The position numbers were made by a program, and so were the translations under genes. The notes beneath the pieces were generated by a model. It ran no database searches, was not told the origin of the DNA, and saw nothing but the letters and a program-made list of their open reading frames with translations. From Gambelia wislizenii (lineage: Eukaryota > Chordata > Lepidosauria > Squamata > Crotaphytidae), in NCBI GenBank assembly GCA_030847615.1, contig JAUMIR010000001.1, forward strand, positions 440,378,687 through 440,442,686: a stretch of DNA of 64,000 nt. Direction: 5' to 3'. The stretch's first letter is position 1; each line of letters begins with the position of its first letter. Below, in pieces: positions 12,301-24,300 of the stretch.

Positions 12301-15300
12301 ATCATACATAGTGAGACAGGGAGGATCCAAATCCCAGTCGCTCCATCAGGAGGCAGAGCTCCTATTCACCTGGGCAGAACAGAATATCTGCTCAAACTCG
12401 GCACAATATCTTCAGGGGGCGAGCAATCTACAAGCCGACTTTTTTAGCAGACACACGGTCTCTCAGACGGACTGGGAATTAGACCAGGAGACGTTTCTGC
12501 AGATCCAGGAGAGGTTCGGCCCTCTGGACCTAGACTTGTTCGCAGACCCAACCAACACGAAACTTCCGAGGTTCTTCACAAGGTTTCCCAACAAGGACGC
12601 TGAAGGGGAAGATGCCCTGAGAACACCATGGCCCAAGGGTCAATTATACGCCTTTCCCCCCCTCCCCCTGTTGGGCAGGGTCTGCAGGAAGATCAGACAG
12701 GAACGAGCCCAAGTAGTCTTGGTAGCCCCTCATTGGCCACGACGCCCCTGGTTCTCCGACATCATGGACATGCTGACAGAGGAACCGTGGTGCCTCCCCC
12801 TGAAGGAAGGACTCCTACGTCAGGGTCCGATCAAGCATCCCGACGTCTCCTGGCTTCAGCTAACCACCTGGAAGTTGAAAGGAAAGCCCTGAAGGAATTC
12901 GGGTACGAGGACGCAGTAATAAACACCCTCCTCTCTTCCAGGAGGCAGACGACTAACAAAATCTACGACGCAACATGGCAAGCGTTCAGCAGATGGCACA
13001 AAGCCCGGTCCATCTCATTGGACCAGGTTTCCCTAAGCCATGTCCTGACCTTCCTCCAAAAAGGTCTAGAAGCTCCAGGAACAGAGATTCCACCTCAACA
13101 TTAGGAGGAACTTTTTGACAGTAAGAGCTGTTCGGCAGTGGAACGCACTCCCTTGGAGCATGGTGGGGTCTCTTTCCTTGGAGGTCTTTAAACAGAGGCT
13201 GGATTGCCATCTGTCGGGGATGCTTTGATCGTGATTTCCTGCATGGCAGGGGGTTGGACTGGATGGCTCTCGTGGTCTCTTCCAACTCTGCAGTTCTATG
13301 ATTCTATGATTCTAGGCCTTAGACCAAACACCCTCAAGAAGCAGGTGGCGGCCTTAGCCTTGGTGTTGTCTCTAGGTAAAGGGGGAAACTTATCCTCTCA
13401 CCTGCATGTCAAAAGATTCCTAAGAGGAGCAACTCTGATTTCTCCTCCGGTCAGACACAGGTTCCCAACCTGGAACCTTCCCTTGGTCCTAAAACAACTG
13501 ATGTACCCACCCTTCGAGCCCCTACAAAGGGTCCCGCTACAGATCCTTACCCTGAAGGTAGCCTTTTTGGTGGCCATTACTTCAGCACGAAGGGTGTCTG
13601 AACTGGAGGCTCTTTCCGTCAGGGAACACCTCTGTACGTTCACCGAGGACTCCATCACTCTAAGGCTGGATCCGGCCTTTCAGCCTAAGGTTTTGTCTCA
13701 GTTCCACATATCGCAGGAGCTGGTCCTGCCTTCCTTTTGCCCAGCAGCAGCTCACCCTAGAGAGCACCTCTGGCACAAGCTGGACGTCAGGAGGGCTGTT
13801 CGAATCTACATCGAAAGATCCAACTCTTTCAGACGTTGCGACTCACTGTTCGTCTCCTTCACCTCAGCCTCCTTGGGACAGAAGGCTTCAAGAAGAACCA
13901 TCGCCACATGGATCAAAGCGTGTATCCTGATGGCATATGACGCCACCAAGACTCCAAGACCGGCGGCCGTAATGGCTCACTCCACTAGGTTGGCGGCCAC
14001 TACACTGGTGTTTTCCACTAACGCCCATAGTGGAAATATGTAAGGCCGCAACGTGGAGTACCCCTCCACATTCATCCGTCACTACAAGGTGGACAAATTC
14101 AGATCCACAGAGGCCACCTACAGGAGGAGAGTCCTCCAGGAGGTTATCCAAGCCTAAGAAGGTTTTCACGTTGCAGACACCCCACCCAAAGTTGTTGTCA
14201 GCTTGGGCACGTCCCACTATGCAGAATTCCTGTTCGCTCTTCCCTCAGAGAATGCCACATTGGTTACTTACCGTGAATGTGCATTCTTGAGTGGAGCGAA
14301 CAGAAATTCTCCCCTCCCTGTGTCTGCAACCTTACTAATACCTTTTTAAGATTCCTTTCAGCAGGGCGAAGTTCTTCGTGTTTTCACAGGTCTTCTAGGC
14401 TCTGCTAGTCAGTGAACTGGCCTCATGGTCAGGGGAAAGGACAAAGAAAACTTTGAATGACCATGTGACCATGGTCGTACTTCCTGCTTCGTCTGGGCAG
14501 TAGTAGGCGTTCCCACTATGCAGAATTCCTGTACGCTCCACTCAAGAGTGCACATTCACGGTAAGTAACCAATGTGTCATTCCTATTATCTTCTGAGTTC
14601 TGGCGCAAACTGACAGAACTATCTTTGCAGTGAACCTGAATGCTTCAGTTCCTGGTCCAATAAACCATTTCTGATCAATGGAAATTGTCTCAGCGTGAGT
14701 GTTAGCAGAGTCATCACATTTGGTGACTCTAAGACAAACCTATCATGGGGTTTTCTTGGCAAGATTTGTTCAGAGGAGGGTTCCATTGCTTTCCTGTGAG
14801 GCTGAGAGAGTAACTTGCCTAAGATCACCCAGTGTTTTTCCATGATTCAGTGGGGATTCAAACCCTGATCCTCTGGCGTCCAACACTCTTTTTCTTGGTC
14901 TCTGTGCTGAAAACAAATTGGTGTTTCCCTGCGCAAAGACTCTAATCAGAATGTTCTAGAGATAAGTAGCTTGGTGGGTACCCCATCCCCTCCCACCTAC
15001 TGTGCATATCACAGCCCGCCAAGCTACTGTCCCCTCAGTTTCTCTTCCTTCATTGGTAGAGTGGCTTCTTGTCGGGTCTCTTGGCTGAGTAGTTCCCTCT
15101 TTATTCTTTTTTGCTTCATTTCCCCCTCTTCATTATTCTTTGTTCTTCATTGGTCTTCTTTCTTATTCTGCTACAGCTGTCTTATTTTTAAAAAATCTTT
15201 CTCTTTACTCTGGGATCTTCCTCCACTCCCTTCTTCATTCTGTGGTCTCTGCTTCCCTCTTTAAATTGTGTAGCTACTGTGGTTGGAAAGTTTTGATTTC

Positions 15301-18300
15301 TGATGCATACTTAAAGTGCTTTTTTTGCTTGGGGGAAGGGCACATAGCAAAAAAGTGTGCTATTTGCCATTTGCAAGGGCTTTACCACTCAAGCCCTGAA
15401 GAATCAGGCCCAATGGTTGAAGCTGTTGGGCAAGGGTACAAGGGGACTCTTCAGATCGTGGATTGAGCCACATTGAACCAGCCTCTTTTCAGCATTGACT
15501 ACCATCTCTAAGCCTCACAGACCAAGGATGGTATCAGTATTGATGGCAACCTTGGTACCAATGATTTTCACACCTCCATCTACCACCTTGGTATCAGACT
15601 CTCCAACAGTTTTCATTATACTTCCTCCTAGTATTACATTGATGGTTTTGGCGTCTCTCACCCTGCAATCTACTGCAGTAGCAGTAGTGTGGGAATCAAC
15701 CTCAATACATAAGGATGAAGACTGGGAAATTGGCCCACTCCACATCAGGTCATAAGAGGTCAGCTTCTCCAGGTGGTCGCTCAAAATTGAGGGGCAAATA
15801 AGATACTGCTGCAAGGGAGAAAAACCACTCGAAACATGCTAAGTACAACTCAGTACTGACTGCCTCCTTGCCACCAAGATCAATGCCTTTGGTATCGAGA
15901 ATTCCTGCTCCTTCCAAGGCGCCTCCAACATCAATTGTTCCTTCGGTATCAGTGGTTGTGTCTGCCTCTTATTCAGTTCATGAGATAGAACCTTCTCTGG
16001 AGCAACATGTGCTGGTGTCTCTTATCAAAGCCCCTCATGACTCATCTAGCTGTATACTGTTGCCTCTACTGCCAAGATGGGAAAGATTTCCATTCCTGAG
16101 GGAGCTTTCCTTTGCCTCCTTGACGCTGTCATACTATCAATATAGGGAGGAGTCACCATACACATTCATTTCCTATATCGATAGATATTGGCATGAGGAT
16201 CTGTAGAGAGAGTGTCTAGAGTCTTAGCGCTTATACTCACCTTCATATCAGGACTGATGCCATTAATGGGGGTATGTTTTGTATCAGTGTTCCCCTTACC
16301 AATGGTACTGGAGCCACTCATGTTCTCCACATGGAAGACTTTCTCCAGACTCTCCTTGGCACCAGTCACCTTGACACCAGCCTCTACCATTCATACTGCT
16401 GTAACCTCAGTGTTGACCTCTGTCACCTGTTTTCGTGGACAACTGCAACCATTTCAAGATTACCTCTTCTGGTTGTGGTGCCTCCTGTGGTCTTGATAGT
16501 AAGTACATCGGTTTACTCTGCACTGGTGCCCAGCATTATTTCAGGCGCATCTACTTCTACAGCTGCTCAATCTTCTTCAGTTTTGGTTACCTACACTTCT
16601 GCTCCACTGCCTTCAACCATATCATCCACATCCATTGTTTTTTCAGCTCCTTTTGATCCCCAGCAACAGATTTCTCCAGGGGCATCAGATGATTACGATT
16701 TGGATTCCTGCTTTCCTGCCTCTTCATCTCCACTTAGCTCTTTTCCTTCTGGTGCCATGGAAAATGCAATTCCATCATCCCCTCCAGAGGACATTAAACT
16801 CTTTTGTGGATATTGTCCTCTGGGTGGCTAAGTCTCTTAGGCTGGATATTACACCACCAACTGGTCAAGTTGCTGACCTGGTGTTTCAACTGGTAGATGG
16901 ACAGACTCCAGCTCCTCCCATAATTCTTCCACTTACTGGCCTTACAAGAACTTATAAAGCAGCCATGGCTCAAGCCAGCATCTTTACCACTGGCTTTTAG
17001 GTGTCTGGAGAATCTTTATTGGATACAGCCCAACAGTGCATCCTCTACTCCAGCTGATGAAGGCAAGAGTCTAGATATCTTTGGTCACCAGTTTTATTCA
17101 TCTGCGGCTGTAGTAGTGCAGGTGGCATATGTGCAGGCCTGCGTGTTGTCCTCCAAAAGATTCCGTTGGGACAAAATGCTGGCATTCATTCCACGTCTCC
17201 CAGAGAAAGAATGCAGCCATGCTCTTTCAGCAGGAAGCCCATTCCTTGGTGACTCAATAAATCCAGTCAGCATGTCACTCTGTTGACTGTGCTGCCTGTC
17301 AGGGTAATATTGCTTTAAGTGCAAAAGGAAAAATGTTGGTCCAACAGACCACAGACTAACACAGCTGAAGTGAGTTTGATCACAGCTGTGGCTAGGCAGA
17401 GGGCTAACAATCAAACACTCCTATATAGTCAAAGCACAAGATGCATTGTGTGTGGGTTGGTGTTGTCGTGAGGAGAAGGAGTGTTGGTGGATGTTGGAGA
17501 AATTGCTGTTGAATTTGTTAATGAGGTTTGTTGTATATATACTGTGTTAATACTGCAACTGAAGCTAAAAGCCTCCAGATATCTTTGGATAAACCTCACT
17601 GCCTATAAGTCTCTTACTGTGTGTCAAAATGGGTCAGAGCAGTGAAACGTCTGCTAGCTGAAGCCTTTAGGGAGCCCTGGTGTTGCAGTGGTTAAATGCC
17701 AGTACTGCAAGCCACAAGGTTATGAGTTCAATCCCAAAGGGCTCTAAGGTTGATTCAACCTTCCATCCTGTTGTAGGTTGGTAAAATTAGTACCCAGCTT
17801 GTTGGGGGCAATTAACTAAAAAACACTGTAAACTACTTAGGGAGTGCTTTGGCACTGATGAGCAGTATATAAATATCAATGCTACTGCTATTGCTATTGC
17901 TGTTTGTTTTTGTGCCCTTTCTGCTGCACAGTTCTGCTGTTGGGCTACTCCTGGGTTAGTTCGTCCCAGGTACCTCTCAGTGAGTCTATACTGAGTGGAC
18001 ACTGTCAAGGTAATGTCAGAGGCAGCTGCTCTTCACCGATATGCTTGGCTATGATCTGCTGGACTCACAGAGGACACTAGATGTAGAATAGAAGACCTGA
18101 CTTTTGACGGGGAAGGACTATTCATTGTCCAGACTGACGAGGCCCTAGGCCATCTATATAAGGCCAAGATGACAGCAAATAAGATGGGCTTTGGTTTGCA
18201 GCATCAGCAGCTCTTCAGATCCTTGTGGCAGTGCCAGTCTTCCTAATTTTCAAGATCTAAGTTGCCATTGTGGGTCTCAGGCACACCTTTGCAGAATTCT

Positions 18301-21300
18301 TCTCTCCAACAAAAACACCAGTACAAGAACAGCGCTATCAGACATCCTCTTTAAAGAGATCTTCCACCTCCTTGAAGTTGTGCTTTTGGCTGCTCTTTCA
18401 GGATGTCATCACAGCTGAGATTTGTTTTATCAAGCCCAAGCCTGCTATCATCTCAGGCACCCAGACTATTATGCCACTATACCACCTGGTTGAACACCAA
18501 CATCCTCCTCCTACTTGATAGGTTCTGACCCGGGCCACGCCATAGAATTCTCAAGTATTCCACCCATTGGTATATTTCGATGTACTCCTTCATCCAGAGC
18601 CCTGCTAGAAGAGTTTACCACCTTGCTTCAGAAGGCTGCAGTGGAAAAGATTCCAGATCGCTGCAGAAGGGACAGCTTTTCCCCCAGTACTTCATGGTTC
18701 TAAAGAGGGATGGTGACCTCCATGATATCAACTGTTACATCAAGCCACAGAAGTTCAAGACGGTGATGCTATGCTCCATCCTACCATTCCCTCACAAGGG
18801 GGATTGGTTTGTGTCCATATATCTTGGGGATGCATTCTTCCACATCATGATAAGGCCCATAACATTGCAAGTTCCTCAGATTCACAGTTGGCAATGATCT
18901 CTACCAGTACAATGTGCTTCTCTTTGGTCTGTCCACAGCTCTGGGAGTATTCGCCAAGTATATAGCCGTGGTGATCTCTTTCCTTAGGACTCAATCTATG
19001 AAGTTGATGGAGCCTTTGCAAGTGCTTCTGTCTTTTCTCTGGTCGATGATATCCCACAATCTTCTCTCTGGCATGCCATTTCATTTGCCTGACCCATCTT
19101 GCATGATGACTATGGACACCTCACCAACTGGCTGGGGGGCATACTGTGACAATGTCACAGTACAGTACAAGGACATTGGTCAGCTCATGAATCCAAACTT
19201 TCTATCAATGCCTTGGAGCTTCTTGCCATAATCAAGGCCTTCCAAGCATTCAAGTAGAAACGGAGGGATAGAGTTGTACAAGGCCAGTTTCCTGCCAGAG
19301 AGAAGGAGAGCAGCTTCTGGACAGCAAGTTTCCTGCCAGTTTCCTGCCAGGGAGAAGAAGGAAGCAACTTCTGAACAGCCATTCCGACTGGGGAGATTGA
19401 ATTTTTTTAAAAAACTGTTGGGAGAGGCTGCTTGTTGTTGAGGGGCTTGAACTTCTGACCTTCCCCTTTTACCCTCAAGAGCCTTCCTGTGAGTCACACC
19501 TGTGAGTCACACCTGTGAGTCATTAGGGGGTGGAGCTGGGAGCCTAGCTCTATATAAGTCCTTGCAGAGGCTTTCCAGGCCAGTTTCCTGCCAGAGAGAA
19601 GGAGAGCAGCTTCTGGACAGCAAGTTTCCTGCCAGTTTCCTGCCAGGGAGAAGAAGGAAGCAACTTCTGAACAGCCATTCTGACTGGGGAGATTGAATTT
19701 TTTTAAAAAACTGTTGGGAGAGGCTGCTTGTTGCTGAGGGGCTTGAACTTCTGACCTTCCCCTTTTACCCTCAAGAGCCAGAGGCGCGCGCCTAACAGCG
19801 CGCGAATTTCAGTAACCAAACAAAAATACAGCAGACCTAAAAGTACAGCTTAGCATTCTCAGCGTTAACTAAGAGTTCTTAGATTACCTAAAAGCTCTCA
19901 TCATGGACACTGAGGGGACTGCAGCAGTCACTTGCAACACATGTGCGATGTTTGTATTCTTGTCTACAGACGTGGAGAACTTCACATGCACCAAATGCAA
20001 GCTGGTAGCCCTCTTGGAGGAGAAAGTACAGCAGCTGGAGACACGGGTAGCTACACTTCAACAGATTCGTGAGCAAGAGGTTTTCCTGGACAGAACAGAA
20101 CGAACAGTCTTGGATGGGGACCGCACAGAGGAAGTGGCTGTGGAGGAGAGGGTCACTTCACGGACACAGGAAGTAGACAGCTGGAGGAATGTCACACACA
20201 GAACAAGAAAATCCAGGGATTCTTCCAGCAGCTTGCAGCTACAGAATCGATTCGAAGCCCTTTCCCTTATCAAGGACAACGAGGAAGAACAGCATGGACA
20301 GACTTCAGGGGTAGAGCAGGGGACCTTGAGAGGACCACCGCAAGGAACAGCAGCTGCGAAGCCTCAGCGGAGGCGTGTGGTGGTGGTGGGGGACTCCTTG
20401 CTGAGGGGTACAGAAGCAGTGGTATGTGGGCCTGACAAGATGACTCGGGAGGTGTGTTGTCTCCCTGGGGCAAAGATCTGTGATGTGACCGAGAGGCTGA
20501 CAAGACTCGTCAAGCCTACAGATCATAACCCCTTCCTTTTGGTCCATGTGGGAACCAATGATACTGCAAGGCACAGCTTTCCCAAGATCAGAAGAGATTA
20601 TGAGGCCCTGGGGAGGAAGCTGAAAGAAATGAACGCACAGGTGGTCATCTCGTCTCTTCTGCCAGTTGAAGGGCATGGTCCAAGAAGGGAGAGGAAAATA
20701 GCCGACGTAAACAACTGGCTCCGTAGATGGTGTCGCCGGGAACAAATTGGATTCTTGGATCATGGACTGCGCTTCCATGCGGGGGGACTTCTGGCAAGAG
20801 ATGGGGTGCATCTTACAACAGTTGGAAGAAACATTTTTGCCAACAGTCTCAAGAATTTGATCAGGAGGGCTTTAAACTGAGTCATATGGGGGAGGGAGAC
20901 AGTATTCTGGAAGGCAAAAGGGCTGGAGAAAATAGTCAAACTGTCATAGAGGGAACAAAGCGAACAGCGCAAGGACCCAACAGTGGGAGGCAAAAAAACT
21001 TGCACAGGGAGCAAGTAAAGGGAACACATGGTCTCAGATGTCTCTACACTAATGCACAGAGCATGGGAAATAAGCAAGATGAACTAGAACTCCTTGCACT
21101 ACAAAACAAATATGATATAATAGGCGTTACTGAAACCTGGTGGGACGAGTCTCATGATTGGAATGTAGGAATAGAGGGGTATAACCTTTATAGGAGAAAC
21201 AGGCCAAACAGGAAAGGAGGAGGAATAGCATTATATGTCAGGGATATTTACACCAGTGAAGTGATCCATGACATCAATACTGGAAGCCAGGTGGAGAGCA

Positions 21301-24300
21301 TCTGGATAAAAATTAAAGGGGAGGGAAACAACAGGGATGTTATTGTGGGACTCTACTACAGACCCCCAAATCAGACGGAGGAATTGGATGTTGCCTTTCT
21401 AGAACAGATGAACTTACATGCAGAAAGGAGAGATGTAGTAGTGATGGGTGACTTCAACTATCCTGATATTTGCTGGCAATCTAACTCAGCCAAAACTACA
21501 AGGTCTAGCAAATTCCTTACATGCCTGGAAGACAATTTCATGGTCCAAAAGGTGGAAGAGGCAACAAGGGGGTCAGCTATTTTAGATCTGATCCTAACCA
21601 ACAGAGACGACCTTGTTAATGGGGTGCAAGTGGTGGGATCCTTAGGTGAGAGTGATCATGTTCTCCTGGAGTTTGTTATACAATGGAAAGGAGAAGCCAG
21701 GCATAGTCAGACACGCATTCTTGACTTTAGGAGAGCTGATTTCAATAAACTCAGGGAAATACTGGGGATGATCCCATGGTCAAGAATACTAAAAGAGAAG
21801 GGACCTCAAGACGGATGGGACTTTCTCAAAAGGGAGATACTGAAGGCACAATTTCAAACAGTACCATTGAGGAAGAAAAATGGGAGGTGTCTCAAGAAAC
21901 CAGGATGGATGACTAAAGAACTTTCAATGGAGCTAAGTTTTAAACGGAACATGTATAGGAAATGGAAAAGGGGGGAAATCACCAAAGAAGAATTCAAACA
22001 GATAGCGAACACGTGTAGGAGTAAAGTCAGAAAAGCTAAAGCGCAGAATGAGCTCAGGCTTGCTAGGGAGGTTAAGAACAATAAAAAGGGTTTTTTTGGG
22101 TATGTCCGCAGCAAAAGGAGGAAGAAGGAAATGATAGGGCCGCTACGTGGAGAAGATGGCAAAATGCTAACAGGGGACAGAGAAAAGGCAGAACTACTCA
22201 ACACCTTCTTTGCCTCAGTGTTTTCAGAAAAGGAAAAGGAGGACCAACCTGAGGAGAATGGAACAGAGGACACAATAGGGGAAATCCAGCTCAAAATAAG
22301 TAAAGAGGTAGTACAGGAATACCTTCTTAATCTAAATGAATTTAAATCTCCAGGACCAGATGAACTACATCCAAGAGTATTAAAAGAGCTGGCAAATATA
22401 ATCTCAGAGCCATTGGCAATAATATTTGAGAACTTCTGGAGAACAGGAGAAGTCCCAGCAGACTGGAGGAGGGCAAACGTTGTTCCCATCTTCAAAAAGG
22501 GGAAAAAAGAGGATCCCAACAACTATCGTCCAGTTAGTCTGACATCAATACCAGGGAAGATTCTAGAACAGATAATTAAACAGAGAGTCTGTGAACATTT
22601 AGAAGGCAATGCCATAATCACAAAAAGTCAGCATGGGTTTCAGAGAAACAAGTCATGCCAGACTAATCTGATCTCTTTTTTTGACAAAGTTACCAGCTTG
22701 GTAGATGAAGGGAATGCTGTGGACATTGCATACCTTGATTTCAGTAAGGCCTTTGACAAGGTTCCCCATGACATTCTTGCAAACAAGCTTGTAGAATGTG
22801 GGCTAGACAAGTTAACTGTTCAATGGATTTGTAATTGGTTGACCGGCCGAACCCAAAGGGTGCTCAGCAGTGGCTCCTCTTCGTCTTGGAAAGATGTGAC
22901 CAGTGGGGTGCCACAGGGTTCTGTCCTGGGCCCAGTGCTATTCAACATCTTTATCAATGACTTAGATGAGGGAATTAGGGGCATACTTATCAAATTTGCA
23001 GATGACACCAAATTGGGAGGAGTAGCTAATACCCTAGAGGACAGGATCAAAATTCAGAATGACCTGGATAGACTGGAGAGCTGGGCCAAAGCTAACAAAA
23101 TGAAATTCAATACGGAGAAATGTAAAGTACTGCATTTAGGGCGGAAAAATGAAATGCATAAATATAGGATGGGAGAGACCTGGCTGAATGAGACTACGTG
23201 CGAAAGGGATCTAGGAGTCCTAGTAGACCACAAGTTGAACATGAGCCAACAGTGTGATGCGGCAGCTAAAAAGGCCAATGCAATTTTGGGCTGTATCAAT
23301 AGAAGTATAGTGTCTAGATCAAGGGAAGTAATAGTGCCACTCTATTCTGCCTTGGTCAGACCTCACTTAGAATACTGTGTCCAGTTCTGGGCACCACAAT
23401 TCAAAAAGGATATTGACAAATTGGAGCGTGTCCAGAGAAGGGCAACTAAAATGGTGAAAGGTCTGGAAACAATGCCTTATGAGGAGAGACTTAGGGAGCT
23501 GGGTATGTTTAGCCTGGAAAAAAGACGGTTTAGAGGCGATATGATAGCCCTGTTTAAGTATTTGAAGGGATGTCACGCTGAGGATGGAGCAGGCTTGTTT
23601 TCTGCTGCTCCAGAGACTGGAACACGGAGCAATGGGTGCAAGCTCCAGGAACAGAGATTCCACCTCAACATGAGGAGGAACTTTTTGACAGTCAGAGCTG
23701 TTCGGCAGTGGAACACACTCCCTCGGAGCGTGGTGGGGTCTCCTTCCTTGGAGGTCTTTAAACAGAGGCTGGATGGCCATCTGTCGGGGATGCTTTGATT
23801 GTGATTTCCTGCGTGGCAGGGGGGTTGGACTGGATGGCCCTCGTGGTCTCTTCCAACTCTGCAATTCTATGATTCTATGATTCTATGACATCAGACAACA
23901 CAACTGGTTTCTTATGTAAACAAGCAAGGAGGTACGCACTTGCTTGCTCTGGCTATGAACCGGTGAAACTAGTGCTCCAAGAGGCACATTCATCCCATGG
24001 TGGTGCACTTGGCAGATACAGAGAACATGTTGGTGGGACTACTCAGTTGTGCCCACATTCTCCAACACGAGTGGTCTCTGCCTAAAGATGCCTGCCATCT
24101 TGTGGTATTCAGATGGGGGAGATTTCATATCAACCTCTTTGCGTCTCCTGTCAATGTGAAGTGTCCCTCCTTCTGCTCCGGGGGATCTCTGTCCGGGGAA
24201 AGGACAGGGATCTCTTGGACATGCATTTGTACACAGATGGTCTGGCTGTCTGATGTATCTGTTTCCTCCCTTTCCATTACTAGCAAAGGTGGTAGTGAAA

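Larger units (their letters stand above)
8139..14578 (+). mobile_element. DIRS-type retrotransposon, near full length (DIRS-1)
   Basis: Bounded by inverted terminal repeats (8139-8310 against 14400-14578), with the internal complementary region near 14212-14312 that defines DIRS elements. Order of decayed genes: Gag, RT-RNase H, tyrosine recombinase. These elements integrate with a tyrosine recombinase rather than an integrase and leave no target duplication; none is seen. Lies in the last BRMS1L intron, sense to the gene, and is interrupted by a CR1 tail at 13069-13314. Several frameshifts and an in-frame stop show it is not autonomous now, but most protein blocks are easily read, suggesting moderate age. 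Confidence 0.92.
19282..23887 (+). mobile_element. Full-length CR1 LINE with intact ORF1 and ORF2
   Basis: About 4.6 kb: a 5' UTR with a duplicated block and internal promoter (19282-19902), ORF1 (19903-20880), ORF2 (20886-23798), and a short 3' UTR ending in three ATTCTATG octamers (about 23863-23886), the CR1 signature. Inserted in DIRS-2 RNase H so that GTTGTACAAG on the left and ACATCAGACAACACAACTGG on the right rejoin as ..RVVQ-TSDNTT. Little or no target duplication, as usual for CR1. Both ORFs lack stops and frameshifts over about 3.9 kb, so it is recent. It is younger than the surrounding DIRS-2 and lies in the BRMS1L sense orientation. Confidence 0.95.

Noticed and set aside
20727..20885. 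Upstream start for CR1 ORF2
   Set aside because: This part overlaps ORF1 and encodes no endonuclease block; the ATG at 20886 follows the ORF1 stop directly.
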